Notes: a model not told the origin generated them from the sequence alone. A stretch of 19,187 bases of DNA from an uncultured Oscillospiraceae bacterium (GCA_900545625.1 UQZS01000034.1:1-19187), one strand, 5' to 3'; positions 7,041 through 16,835 are shown, counted from the stretch's first letter. Numbers and translations: made by a program.

Positions 7041-8698
7041 AACGGGAAGACGCGCGTAAATGGATATGGAAAAGCGCCGCTAAAGAGCGGGGCCTTTTGG
7101 TGCTGTCTGTTTTGAGCAGCGCCGTCGATTCCGTGTGCGCCGTGTCGCTTTCCCTTTGCGCGAAATATGTCATCGACGCCGCAGAGCGCGGCGATATGGC
7201 GGCGCTTGTGCGCGCAGGCGTAGCTGCTGCAGCGGTGATCTTATTGCATCTTGCGCTCCATATGCTCAACAAAGATCTGCAGGTGCGCATAGCGGGGCGT
7301 TTAGAAATGCGGCTCAAAAATACGGCGTTTGCAACACTTTTGGAGAAGGCATACAGCGCCGTTTCCGACCACCATTCGGGCGAGCTGATGACGCGCCTGA
7401 CGGCGGATGTGACCGTCGTGAGCGATAATTTCGCAACACTTCTGCCGTCGGTCGCCGCTATGCTCGCGCGGCTCGTGTGCGCGTTCGCCGTGATCACGGC
7501 GCTTGACTACCGCTTTGCATGCGTGCTCGCTGCGGCAGGGCTTATCTTGTTTTCGTGCACGCGGCTGTTCCGCGGAAAGATCAAAAAAATGCACCGCGCC
7601 GTGCAGGAAAGCGACGGGCGGCTGCGCTCGTTTTTGCAGGAGGCGCTCGAAAACCTGCTTGCCGTGCAGGTGTTCGGCGCGTATGACAGGACGAATGCCG
7701 AAGCACAAGATCGCGGCGAGGAAAACTATGAAGCGAAGCTCAAGCGCAACCGCTGGTCGATCTTTGCGAACACGGGCTTTTCCGCCGTGTTTTCGGGCGG
7801 GTTTTTGTTTGCACTGTTGTGGAGCGGTGTGCGCCTTTGCGCGGGGTCCATCACCTTCGGCACGCTGACCGCGCTTTTGCAGCTTGTCAATCAGGTGCAA
7901 ATGCCCGTTTCCAATCTTTCGGGCATCATGCCGAAATATTACGCCATGCTTGCCTCCGCCGAACGGCTTATGGAGCTTTCTTCGCTTCCCGACGATACGG
8001 CGCTGAACCCACCGTGTGAGAAGCGAGCGCTTTGGGATTCGTTCACGGGGCTGCATTTGCGGGATGTGTCGTTTTCCTACGGCAGAAATCCCGTGCTCAA
8101 AGACGTGCAGCTTTCGCTTTCTCGCGGGGAATTTGCTGTGCTCTCGGGTATTTCCGGCATCGGCAAAAGCACGCTGTTCAAGCTGCTTTTGGGCGTGCTC
8201 AAGCCCGATGCGGGTGCGGTGGAGATCGAAACGACCGCAGGTGCGCTTTCGGCGGACAAAACGACACGTGCGCTGTTTTCGTATGTCCCGCAGGGCAATC
8301 TGTTGTTTTCGGGCACAGTGCGCGACAACCTCAGCTTTGTGAAGACGGATGCGACCGAGGAAGAGATCGACCGCGCCGTGCGCGTGAGCTGTGCCGACGA
8401 GTTCCTGTGCGAGCTGCCCGAGGGGCTCGATACGCGGCTCGGCGAGGGCGGCAGAGGGCTTTCGGAGGGGCAGATGCAGCGTCTGGCCGTTGCCCGCGCC
8501 GTGCTGACCGATGCACCCGTTTTGCTTTTGGACGAGGCGACTTCCGCACTGGATGCGCAGACCGAGCGCCGGCTTTTGCAAAACCTTAAAGCCCTGCCCG
8601 GCAAGACCTGCCTGCTCATCTCACACAAAACGGCGGCGCTCGATGTGTGCGACCGCGTGATCGAGATCCGGGACGGGCGCGTGCAGATCCTGCGCTGA
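7037..8698 (+). CDS. ABC exporter, fused membrane and ATPase domains
   Basis: A 553-residue half-transporter. The membrane domain covers about residues 15-310, with hydrophobic segments near 20-43, 60-78, 137-155, 160-178 and 245-285, and an ABC_membrane-type SDHHSGELMTRLTADV motif. The ATPase domain has Walker A SGISGIGKST (370-379), Q-loop YVPQGNLLFSGTVRDN (Gln419), signature LSEGQ (475-479), Walker B VLLLDEATSALD (495-506) and H-loop His530. It lacks the N-terminal C39 peptidase of bacteriocin exporters, which fits a separate protease partner. The start ATG 7037 overlaps the peptidase stop by four nt. It closes the gene run begun by metG. A peptide or lipid substrate is possible; the neighbours favour a peptide. 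A weak 5-bp hairpin (CTGTC-CGA-GACAG) after the stop lacks a T-run. Confidence 0.9.
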   Translation: MKREDARKWIWKSAAKERGLLVLSVLSSAVDSVCAVSLSLCAKYVIDAAERGDMAALVRAGVAAAAVILLHLALHMLNKDLQVRIAGRLEMRLKNTAFATLLEKAYSAVSDHHSGELMTRLTADVTVVSDNFATLLPSVAAMLARLVCAFAVITALDYRFACVLAAAGLILFSCTRLFRGKIKKMHRAVQESDGRLRSFLQEALENLLAVQVFGAYDRTNAEAQDRGEENYEAKLKRNRWSIFANTGFSAVFSGGFLFALLWSGVRLCAGSITFGTLTALLQLVNQVQMPVSNLSGIMPKYYAMLASAERLMELSSLPDDTALNPPCEKRALWDSFTGLHLRDVSFSYGRNPVLKDVQLSLSRGEFAVLSGISGIGKSTLFKLLLGVLKPDAGAVEIETTAGALSADKTTRALFSYVPQGNLLFSGTVRDNLSFVKTDATEEEIDRAVRVSCADEFLCELPEGLDTRLGEGGRGLSEGQMQRLAVARAVLTDAPVLLLDEATSALDAQTERRLLQNLKALPGKTCLLISHKTAALDVCDRVIEIRDGRVQILR

Positions 8699-8732
8699 CT
8701 GTCCGAGACAGCGCGCATACACAAATTTTCTA

Positions 8733-8761
8733 TTGCGCAATATATAAACATTTGCTATAAT
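8733..8761 (+). promoter_or_regulatory. SigA-type extended -10 promoter for the BY-kinase gene
   Basis: TTGCGC (8733-8738), a 17-nt spacer and a perfect TATAAT (8756-8761) preceded by TGC. The leader from about 8768 can form a small hairpin (CCGCA-CCGGC-TGCGG) before the AAGGGG ribosome site at 8801-8806. Confidence 0.8.
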
Positions 8762-8816
8762 ATATCCGTGTATTCGGTTCCGCACCGGCTGCGGAGCGAG
8801 AAGGGGAATTTTACGA

Positions 8817-10292
8817 ATGGATTATGAATACGCCTCCGGGCAAAAAAAGGAAAATACGGAGGGCATCAGCGCCGAAACCGTAATGGTCTATACGCGCAAG
8901 CTGTTCAAGCGCTGGTGGGTCATCCTGCTGTCGGCCGTCGTGCTTGCTGCGGTCGGCTTTTCGATCGCACAGTTGACCTATGTGCCGACGTATTCCTCCC
9001 AGATCATGTTCGTTGCCAGCAACCGCAACTCTTCGCTTGTCATCTCGGGCCAAAGCTCGTCGGATATTCTTGCGGCACAGACGCTTGCGGGCAACTACCA
9101 GTATGTGTTCACAACAACGGAGCTGTCCCAGCGCGTTGCGGACAACTGCGGATACAAAAACATCACCGCCGAGGAGATCAAAAGCTTTATTTCCGTTGAG
9201 GCGGTCGAGGACACCACCATTCTGTATCTGACGGTAACGACGACCGACCCCGAAGTTTCGTATGCGATCGCCAACACCTATATGCAGTATTATGAAGAAG
9301 CGATCACCGAAGCTTTCCCGGCGACAACGCTGAAAGCCATCGACCCGCCTCTGCTGCCCTCCGCGCCGAACGGCGATAATTCCAAGATCCTGTACACCGC
9401 ACTCGGCTTCCTTGCGGGGGCGCTGCTTTCGGCGGCTCTGCTGCTGCTTGCCATGGTGTTCAAGGATACCGTCCTCAACGCCGACGACATCCGAAAGAAG
9501 CTGGGGCTGAAGATCATCGGCAACGTATCGCATGTGCCCGTCAAGACCAAAAAAGGCGAAAAACGCAGCATTTTGATCACGGACCGGCGCAGCGGCTTCG
9601 CCTTTATCGAAGCGTTTAAGATGATCCGCACCAAGCTCAACAATATCGTCCTGCGCAAAGGGCAGAAAGCGATCGTTGTCACCAGCACGCTCGAAAACGA
9701 GGGCAAGACCACTACGGCGATCAACATTGCGCTTGCTCTTGCCAAAAACGGCAAGGAGATACTGCTTATCGACGGCGACCTGCGCAAGCCCACCGTTGCA
9801 AAGGCGCTCAGCCTCCCCGCGGGTGATGCGGCAGGGCTTGCTGAGGTCATCTCCGGCAGCCGCCAGCTTTCCGATGCGATTCGGTATTCCGAAAAATACA
9901 ACCTCTATCTGCTTTTGAGCGGCCCTGCAACGGTTGATTCCGCGGAACTGCTTTCCTCCGCAAAAATGGAAGAGATCGTCGAATCCGCCAAAAAGGAATT
10001 TGATTACATCATCATCGACACCGCCCCCTGCGGCGAAGTCGCGGATGCGGCGATCCTGGCGGGATATTCCGACGCCATCGTCATGGTCGTGCGGCAGGAC
10101 ACCGCGCCCATCCGCCGGATTTTGCGCGGGCTGGAGAATCTGGACAACTCCGGCACCGAGGTCATCGGCTGCGTATACAACGACGCCAAAGTGGGCTTCG
10201 TCCAGCGCGGCGGCTACGGCAAATACGGCTACGGCTACGGCTATGGCTACGGCTACGGCGCGGAGCACGAGAAAAAGCGTTCGTCACGCTGA
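8817..10292 (+). CDS. Wzz-like chain-length protein fused to BY-family tyrosine kinase
   Basis: A 491-residue polysaccharide co-polymerase plus bacterial tyrosine kinase. A Wzz-type domain lies between two membrane helices (about 33-53 and 190-215), with PPLLPSAPN just before the second. The cytoplasmic kinase has Walker A TSTLENEGKTTT (289-300), Walker A' LLIDGDLRKPT (316-326) and Walker B YIIIDTAP (397-404). The C-terminus is a tyrosine cluster with seven Tyr between 467 and 480, the autophosphorylation site in this family. Many Firmicutes split the two parts into CpsC and CpsD; here they are one chain. No phosphatase, flippase, polymerase or glycosyltransferase gene lies nearby, and the gene has its own promoter and terminator. 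ATG 8817 follows AAGGGG by ten nt. A role in capsule or exopolysaccharide export is the family expectation, not shown here. Confidence 0.92.
   Translation: MDYEYASGQKKENTEGISAETVMVYTRKLFKRWWVILLSAVVLAAVGFSIAQLTYVPTYSSQIMFVASNRNSSLVISGQSSSDILAAQTLAGNYQYVFTTTELSQRVADNCGYKNITAEEIKSFISVEAVEDTTILYLTVTTTDPEVSYAIANTYMQYYEEAITEAFPATTLKAIDPPLLPSAPNGDNSKILYTALGFLAGALLSAALLLLAMVFKDTVLNADDIRKKLGLKIIGNVSHVPVKTKKGEKRSILITDRRSGFAFIEAFKMIRTKLNNIVLRKGQKAIVVTSTLENEGKTTTAINIALALAKNGKEILLIDGDLRKPTVAKALSLPAGDAAGLAEVISGSRQLSDAIRYSEKYNLYLLLSGPATVDSAELLSSAKMEEIVESAKKEFDYIIIDTAPCGEVADAAILAGYSDAIVMVVRQDTAPIRRILRGLENLDNSGTEVIGCVYNDAKVGFVQRGGYGKYGYGYGYGYGYGAEHEKKRSSR
10212..10259 (+). repeat. In-frame GGCTAC hexanucleotide tract encoding the Gly-Tyr tail
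   Basis: Tandem GGCTAC units, one with TAT and one interrupted by GGCAAATAC, encode alternating Gly-Tyr. Gain or loss of one unit would change the tyrosine number by one and keep the frame. Confidence 0.9.
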
Positions 10293-10302
10293 ATCTAAAA
10301 AC

Positions 10303-10337
10303 AAACAGCCTGTGCGAGGTTCCGCACAGGCTGTTTT
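10303..10337 (+). terminator. Intrinsic terminator after the BY-kinase gene
   Basis: A perfect 14-bp stem (10303-10316 with 10323-10336, core CAGCCTGTGCG) with a six-nt loop AGGTTC. The stem's 3' end runs into TTTT, and more T follows. The A-rich left flank makes it potentially bidirectional. Confidence 0.93.
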
Positions 10338-10527
10338 GATTTTAGAGGCGCTTTCGGGGTTAGTGCTTTAGCTGTGGGCGAAGCCCGCAGGGCTGAAAAC
10401 CGGAAAAATCGCACTTGCATAACCTTTCATGCTTCAACCCGCTTCGACCCGCAACGACTTTGTAACAAACTGCACAAACCATGCTGGAACGTCTTCGTAA
10501 GTTTTTGATAAAATTGTCAAAATGCAC
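10338..10527. other. Non-coding stretch before the glg promoter
   Basis: No gene is supported. A hairpin at 10373-10389 (TGTGGGC, loop GAA, GCCCGCA, one wobble) extends by AGC/GCT after a two-nt bulge. A third ATAACCTTTC 10-mer lies at 10419-10428. I cannot match any known riboswitch. Confidence 0.5.
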
Positions 10528-10556
10528 TTGCAAAAGCAGGAAAGGTTTGCTAAAAT
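10528..10556 (+). promoter_or_regulatory. SigA-type extended -10 promoter of the glycogen operon
   Basis: TTGCAA (10528-10533), a 17-nt spacer and TAAAAT (10551-10556) preceded by TGC. The predicted start near 10563 rules out the in-frame ATGs at 10522 and 10555 as glgB starts. Confidence 0.78.
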
Positions 10557-10587
10557 GGATATAATAATGCATGGTGAGGTAGTCTGT

Positions 10588-12495
<1,908 letters not shown>

Positions 12496-12579
12496 ACTAT
12501 TGCCGGTATGCCGCCGCACGTTCGGCAGCCGCCCGGTTTGGTGATTTTAACCGATACAAGACAAAAGGAGGCAAAGACA

Positions 12580-13791
12580 ATGGCACGCAAAATGGAATGC
12601 ATCGCGATGCTGCTCGCCGGCGGGCAGGGGTCGCGGCTGGGCATTCTGACCAAAAACATTGCAAAGCCCGCCGTTCCCTACGGCGGGAAATACAGGATCA
12701 TCGACTTCCCGCTGTCCAACTGCGTAAACTCCGGGATCTCGACGGTGGGTGTGCTCACGCAGTACCAGCCGCTCGAGCTCAACGACTACATCGGCAACGG
12801 CCAGCCGTGGGATCTCGACCGCGCCAACGGCGGGGTACATATCCTCTCGCCCTATCAGCAGATCAAGGGTTCGGAATGGTATAAGGGCACGGCGAACGCC
12901 ATTTACCAGAACATCACGTTTATCGACCGCTACAACCCTGAGTATGTCGCGGTGCTTTCGGGCGACCACATTTACAAAATGGATTATTCCAAAATGCTTG
13001 CCTACCATAAGGAAAAGGATGCTGCCTGCACCATCGCGATGCTGGAAGTCCCGTGGGAGGAGGCTTCACGCTTCGGGCTGATGATTACGGATGATGAAAA
13101 CCGCATCACCGAGTTTGAGGAAAAGCCGAAGAACCCGCGCAGCAACAAGGCGTCCATGGGTGTGTATATCTTTACCTGGAGCAAGCTGCGGCAGTACCTC
13201 ATTGACGACGAAGCGAATCCGAATTCCTCCAACGACTTCGGCAAAAACGTCATCCCCGCCATGCACGCGGCGGGCGAGCGGCTGTTCGCCTACCTGTTCG
13301 ATGGCTATTGGAAGGATGTCGGCACCATCGACAGCCTTTGGGAAGCGAACCTCGACCTGCTCAACCCCAAGGTGGATCTGGACCTTTCCGACCCGACGTG
13401 GAAGATCTATTCGAAAACGCCGGTCGCGCCGCCGCACTATGTTGCCGACTGCGCCACGGTGCAGAACGCCATGATCGGCGAGGGCTCGCAGGTCTACGGC
13501 AATCTTGACTTCTCCATCCTGTTCTCCAATGTCACCGTCGAAGAGGGCGCGGTCGTGCGCGACTCCATCGTCATGCCCGGTACGGTCATCAAATCCGGTG
13601 CGGTGGTGCAATATGCCATCGTTGCCGAGAACGCCGTTATTGAAGAGGGCGCCGTTGTGGGCGAACGCCCCGAGGCGATGGATAACCTTGAGGACTGGGG
13701 CGTCGCGGTCGTCGGCTCGGGCGTGTGCGTGCATAAAGGCGCGCGCGTCGCGCCGAAAGCCATGGTCGATGAAGATGTAAAGGGGGCGTAA
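12580..13791 (+). CDS. glgC: Glucose-1-phosphate adenylyltransferase, catalytic subunit
   Basis: GlgC makes ADP-glucose from glucose-1-phosphate and ATP, the committed step of bacterial glycogen synthesis. The 403 residues show the intact nucleotidyl-transferase set: [11 protein letters not shown] (11-21), [42 protein letters not shown] (Asp129 metal site), [11 protein letters not shown] (179-189) and [17 protein letters not shown] left-handed beta-helix domain follows from about residue 290. ATG 12580 has a near-perfect AAGGAGG eight nt upstream; the longer frame from 12508 has none. glgD begins three nt after the stop, so the two subunits are probably made in step and may form a heterotetramer. 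Confidence 0.97.
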   Translation: MARKMECIAMLLAGGQGSRLGILTKNIAKPAVPYGGKYRIIDFPLSNCVNSGISTVGVLTQYQPLELNDYIGNGQPWDLDRANGGVHILSPYQQIKGSEWYKGTANAIYQNITFIDRYNPEYVAVLSGDHIYKMDYSKMLAYHKEKDAACTIAMLEVPWEEASRFGLMITDDENRITEFEEKPKNPRSNKASMGVYIFTWSKLRQYLIDDEANPNSSNDFGKNVIPAMHAAGERLFAYLFDGYWKDVGTIDSLWEANLDLLNPKVDLDLSDPTWKIYSKTPVAPPHYVADCATVQNAMIGEGSQVYGNLDFSILFSNVTVEEGAVVRDSIVMPGTVIKSGAVVQYAIVAENAVIEEGAVVGERPEAMDNLEDWGVAVVGSGVCVHKGARVAPKAMVDEDVKGA

Positions 13792-13794
13792 GCA

Positions 13795-14910
13795 GTGACC
13801 GGCAACAATATTTTAGGCATCATTTATTCCAATAAATACGACGAGTGCTTAAGCGAGATCACCGCGCTGCGCACCATGGGCTCCGTGCCCTTCGGCGGGC
13901 GGTACCGCCTGATCGACTTTGCGCTGTCCAACATGGTCAACAGCGGCATCGAAAAAGTCGGCGTCGTGACCAAAAGCAATTACCAGTCTTTGATGGACCA
14001 CCTCGGCACGGGCAAGCCGTGGGACCTTTCCAGAAAAACCGAGGGCATGTTCATCCTGCCCCCCTTCTCTTACGGCGGCACGGGCAACTACACGGGCAGG
14101 CTCGAGATGCTGCGCGGCATCGTGGGCTTCATCGCCCGCTCCAATGAAGAATACGTCCTGTTCTCCGACTGCAATTCGGTGATGAACATCGACGTGGACG
14201 AACTCATGGCGTTCCATACGGACAAAAACGCCGACATCTCCATCGTCTGCAAGCGCGGGACTTTACCGAAGCTCGAAAACATCATGGCGCTCGAACTCGA
14301 CGGCGACGCGCGCGTCAGGCAGATCGCCATGGAGCCGAACACGACCGGCGAGGTCGTCTATTCGCTCAATATGATCTTAATGAAGCGCTCGCTTTTGCAG
14401 CGGCTCGTCAACGAAGCGGTCAGCCTCAACCACGAGTCCTTTGAACGCGACGTGCTGCAGCGCAATACCGAACGCCTGCGCATTTTCGGCTACGAGATCG
14501 GCGGCTTTGCCCGCACGATCGACTCCCTGGTCAGCTATTTCAAGGTGAGCATGGAGTTACTCGACCCGAAAAACTGCGGCGAGCTCTTTAACCCCGACCG
14601 CCCCGTGTATACCAAGGTGCGCGACGACATGCCCGCGATTTACGGGCTTGGCTCGAGCGTCAAGAATTCCCTGATCGCCAGCGGCTGCATCATCGACGGC
14701 GAGGTCGAAAATTCCGTGCTGTTCCGCGGCGTGCGCGTCGAAAAGGGCGCGGTTGTCAAAAATTCGATCCTCATGCAGGGCAGCTTCGTGGCGTCCGGCT
14801 CGTCGCTCAACTACACGATCACCGACAAAAGCGTGGCGATCACGCCGAACAAATCGCTTTCCGGTGCGGAAAATTATCCGGTGTTCGTCGGTAAGGGGAT
14901 CGTCATCTGA
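13795..14910 (+). CDS. glgD: GlgD, non-catalytic ADP-glucose pyrophosphorylase subunit
   Basis: GlgD is the paralogue of GlgC found in Firmicutes glycogen operons, where it modulates GlgC. The 371 residues align with GlgC (FGGRYRLIDFALSNMVNSGI, GTGKPWDLSRK, the C-terminal beta-helix repeats), but the catalytic signatures are eroded. The GGQGSRLG nucleotide loop is replaced by IIYSNKYDECLS, and the SGDH metal motif reads FSDCNSVMNID. It is thus probably inactive on its own. The start is GTG 13795, with AGGGGG eight nt upstream, the only plausible start so close behind glgC. glgA follows after 56 nt. Confidence 0.95.
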   Translation: MTGNNILGIIYSNKYDECLSEITALRTMGSVPFGGRYRLIDFALSNMVNSGIEKVGVVTKSNYQSLMDHLGTGKPWDLSRKTEGMFILPPFSYGGTGNYTGRLEMLRGIVGFIARSNEEYVLFSDCNSVMNIDVDELMAFHTDKNADISIVCKRGTLPKLENIMALELDGDARVRQIAMEPNTTGEVVYSLNMILMKRSLLQRLVNEAVSLNHESFERDVLQRNTERLRIFGYEIGGFARTIDSLVSYFKVSMELLDPKNCGELFNPDRPVYTKVRDDMPAIYGLGSSVKNSLIASGCIIDGEVENSVLFRGVRVEKGAVVKNSILMQGSFVASGSSLNYTITDKSVAITPNKSLSGAENYPVFVGKGIVI

Positions 14911-14966
14911 GAAACCGTCTGTGGATTCGGTGGGTTGAAAAACTGCCCGTGAAAAGGAGAAACCGT

Positions 14967-16391
14967 ATGAAAGTTTTGTATGTTTCGAGCGAGGCGCTGC
15001 CCTTCATGGCGTCGGGCGGGCTTGCCGACGTGGCAGGCTCGCTGCCCAAAGCACTGCGTAAGCGGCTGATCGGCTGCCGCGTGGTTATGCCCATGTACGA
15101 CGGCATCAAGCAGGAGCTCAAGGATAAAATGACGTTCCTCACAAGCATCACCGTGCCCGTTGCATGGCGTCGGCAGTACTGCGGCATCTTTGAAGCCAAA
15201 GCGAACGGCGTCATCTACTATCTGCTCGACAACCAGTATTATTTCAAGCGCGACGGCATCTATGGCTATTATGACGACGCGGAGCGCTTTGCGTTCTTCG
15301 CGCGCGCCGTGCTCGAAATGCTGCCGCACATCGAATTCAAGCCCGACATCATCCACTGCAACGATTGGCAGTCCGCGCTCACGCCGGTGTATTACAGCAC
15401 CATGTATGCGCAGGCGCCGGGCTATGAGAACATCAAAACGATCTTCACCATCCATAATATCCAGTACCAGGGTGTGTACGGCAAAGAGCTCATCTCCGAG
15501 GTTTTGGGGCTTCACCCCGAGGATACGAGCATCGTCGAATACGACGGTGACGTCAACTTTATGAAAGGCGCGATCGAGTGCGCCAACCGCGTCACCACCG
15601 TCAGCCCTTCGTATGCCAACGAGATCTTGGATCCGTGGTATTCCCACGGGCTCGACACGATCCTGCGCGAGCGCGCGTGGAAGCTGTCGGGCATCCTCAA
15701 CGGCATCGATACGGAGGATTACGACCCCGCAACAGACAAGGATATTTTTGCCCATTATTCCGCGGAGGATTTTTCCGCAAAAGCGGAAAACAAACGCGCA
15801 CTGCAGGAGCTTATGGGCCTGCCGCAGCGTGCGGACGTACCGCTGATGGGTATGGTCTCGCGCTTGGTTGGGCACAAGGGGCTCGACCTCGTGAAAGCCG
15901 TGCTCGACGAGCTGCTGTCCACATCGGATGTGCAGATGGTCGTGCTCGGCTCGGGCGAATGGCAGTATGAAGAGTTCTTCAAGGCGATGGCGGCAAAGCA
16001 CCCGGATAAGCTCGCGCTGCGGCTCGGTTTCGTGCCGTCGCTTTCGCGCAAAATTTACGCGGGCTCGGATCTGTTCCTGATGCCTTCCAAGAGCGAACCG
16101 TGCGGGCTTTCGCAGATGATCGCGCTGCGCTACGGCTCGATCCCGATCGTGCGCGAGACCGGGGGGCTGCGCGACAGCATCCGCGACAGCGGCGACGGCG
16201 AGGGCAACGGCTTTACGTTCTCGAATTATAACGCGCACGAGATGCTCTATACCATCCGCCGCGCGCTCGAGGGCTACGCCAATCCCGACGGCTGGAAGAT
16301 CCTTGTGAAACGCGCCATGGAATGCGACAACAGCTGGGGCAAATCCGCCAATGAGTATATCCGGCTGTATAAGGATGTACTTAAAGATTAG
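14967..16391 (+). CDS. glgA: Glycogen synthase (ADP-glucose, GT5)
   Basis: GlgA transfers glucose from ADP-glucose to the growing alpha-1,4 chain. The 474 residues have both Rossmann halves of GT-B enzymes. N-terminal: VSSEALPFMASGGLADVAGS and FTIHNIQYQGVYG. C-terminal: GMVSRLVGHKGLDLV (Arg299 and Lys304, matching the essential pair in E. coli GlgA), PSKSEPCGLSQM with Glu377, and GSIPIVRETGGLRDSI. The N-terminal K-x-G-G-L motif lacks its lysine here (ASGGL). ATG 14967 (MKVLYVSSEA) has AGGAG seven nt upstream. The final codon runs directly into a repeat; the TAG stop reads as part of it. No clear terminator follows until the hairpin at 16836. Confidence 0.97.
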   Translation: MKVLYVSSEALPFMASGGLADVAGSLPKALRKRLIGCRVVMPMYDGIKQELKDKMTFLTSITVPVAWRRQYCGIFEAKANGVIYYLLDNQYYFKRDGIYGYYDDAERFAFFARAVLEMLPHIEFKPDIIHCNDWQSALTPVYYSTMYAQAPGYENIKTIFTIHNIQYQGVYGKELISEVLGLHPEDTSIVEYDGDVNFMKGAIECANRVTTVSPSYANEILDPWYSHGLDTILRERAWKLSGILNGIDTEDYDPATDKDIFAHYSAEDFSAKAENKRALQELMGLPQRADVPLMGMVSRLVGHKGLDLVKAVLDELLSTSDVQMVVLGSGEWQYEEFFKAMAAKHPDKLALRLGFVPSLSRKIYAGSDLFLMPSKSEPCGLSQMIALRYGSIPIVRETGGLRDSIRDSGDGEGNGFTFSNYNAHEMLYTIRRALEGYANPDGWKILVKRAMECDNSWGKSANEYIRLYKDVLKD

Positions 16392-16835
16392 ACTTCAGAC
16401 GTCAGAAATCAGATGTCAGATAAGGCACAGCATATTTCTGCAAAGCCAAAAAGCAGCACGAACCGTGTAGGGCGGGGGCTTGCTCCCGCCGAAAATTTGC
16501 ACGGCCCCGTAGGGTGGGGCTTGTACAAAGCTGCGGCTGTGCAGGATGCAGAAAATTTGATCAACCGCGTAGGGGCGGGTTTCCATGCCCGCCCGCAGAC
16601 AGAATTCAGATTTCAGTGGTCAGAGATTAGAAACGGCGCAACGAGATTTCGCACACAGTAGCGGCAACGCAAAAACCCTGTCTGCGCTGCTTCTGACCTC
16701 TGGCGTCTGACTTCTGACATCTGAACGGCGGGCGGGGGCTTGCTCCCGCCGAAAATCTGCACGCCCCGTAGGGACAGCCCTTGCGGCTGTCCGCAATCGA
16801 ATCGCGCAGGACGCGGCGCGGAAAAATAAAAACAA
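16392..16835. repeat. Modular hairpin repeat block I
   Basis: Non-coding. TCAGA/TCTGA short-unit tracts lie at 16392-16421 and 16608-16626 (one orientation) and 16691-16726 (the opposite). Hairpin modules follow: 16471-16490 (GGCGGGGGC-TT-GCTCCCGCC), a degenerate one near 16514-16545, 16573-16594 (GGGCGGG/CCCGCCC), 16731-16750 (as the first) and 16772-16792 (GGACAGCC/GGCTGTCC). A linker of about 24 nt resembling GAAAATYTGCACG-CCCCGTAGGG separates modules, at 16491, 16551 and 16751. An 82-codon open frame through the block is made only of repeat. Confidence 0.8.
16711..16750 (+). repeat. Composite 40-bp repeat, copy 1
   Basis: It starts CTTCTGACATCTGAAC and ends in a GGCGGGGGC-TT-GCTCCCGCC hairpin. 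It is identical to 17740-17779 except at 16735 (G) and 16746 (C), which pair with each other. Confidence 0.9.

Noticed and set aside
5593..8698. Complete lasso-peptide cluster
   Set aside because: No asparagine-synthetase-like cyclase, no transglutaminase-like protease and no precursor ORF in or beside the cassette; gaps are too small to hide one.
8811..10268. 485-codon minus-strand open frame opposite the BY-kinase gene
   Set aside because: It mirrors a well-supported kinase; the protein is low-complexity (AVAIAVAVAVF is the reverse of the Gly-Tyr tract) and lacks a ribosome site.
10338..10527. Riboswitch or T-box before glgB
   Set aside because: One hairpin is present but it lies upstream of the best promoter, so it is not in the glgB leader, and no known aptamer core matches.
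10560..10565. Perfect TATAAT just after the glg promoter
   Set aside because: There is no -35 at 16-18 nt upstream (CAGGAA there), and it would leave a very short leader; the TTGCAA-17-TAAAAT pair is better.
14874..16238. 454-codon minus-strand open frame opposite glgA
   Set aside because: Shadow of glgA; no recognisable domain. The same applies to the long minus-strand frames at 2720-3976 and 7301-8581.
16413..16661. 82-codon open frame in repeat block I, and a similar 90-codon one at 17382-17654
   Set aside because: Both are made of hairpin modules and linkers, with no ribosome site at a sensible distance. The repeated peptide (RGLAPAENLH-like) is only translated repeat.
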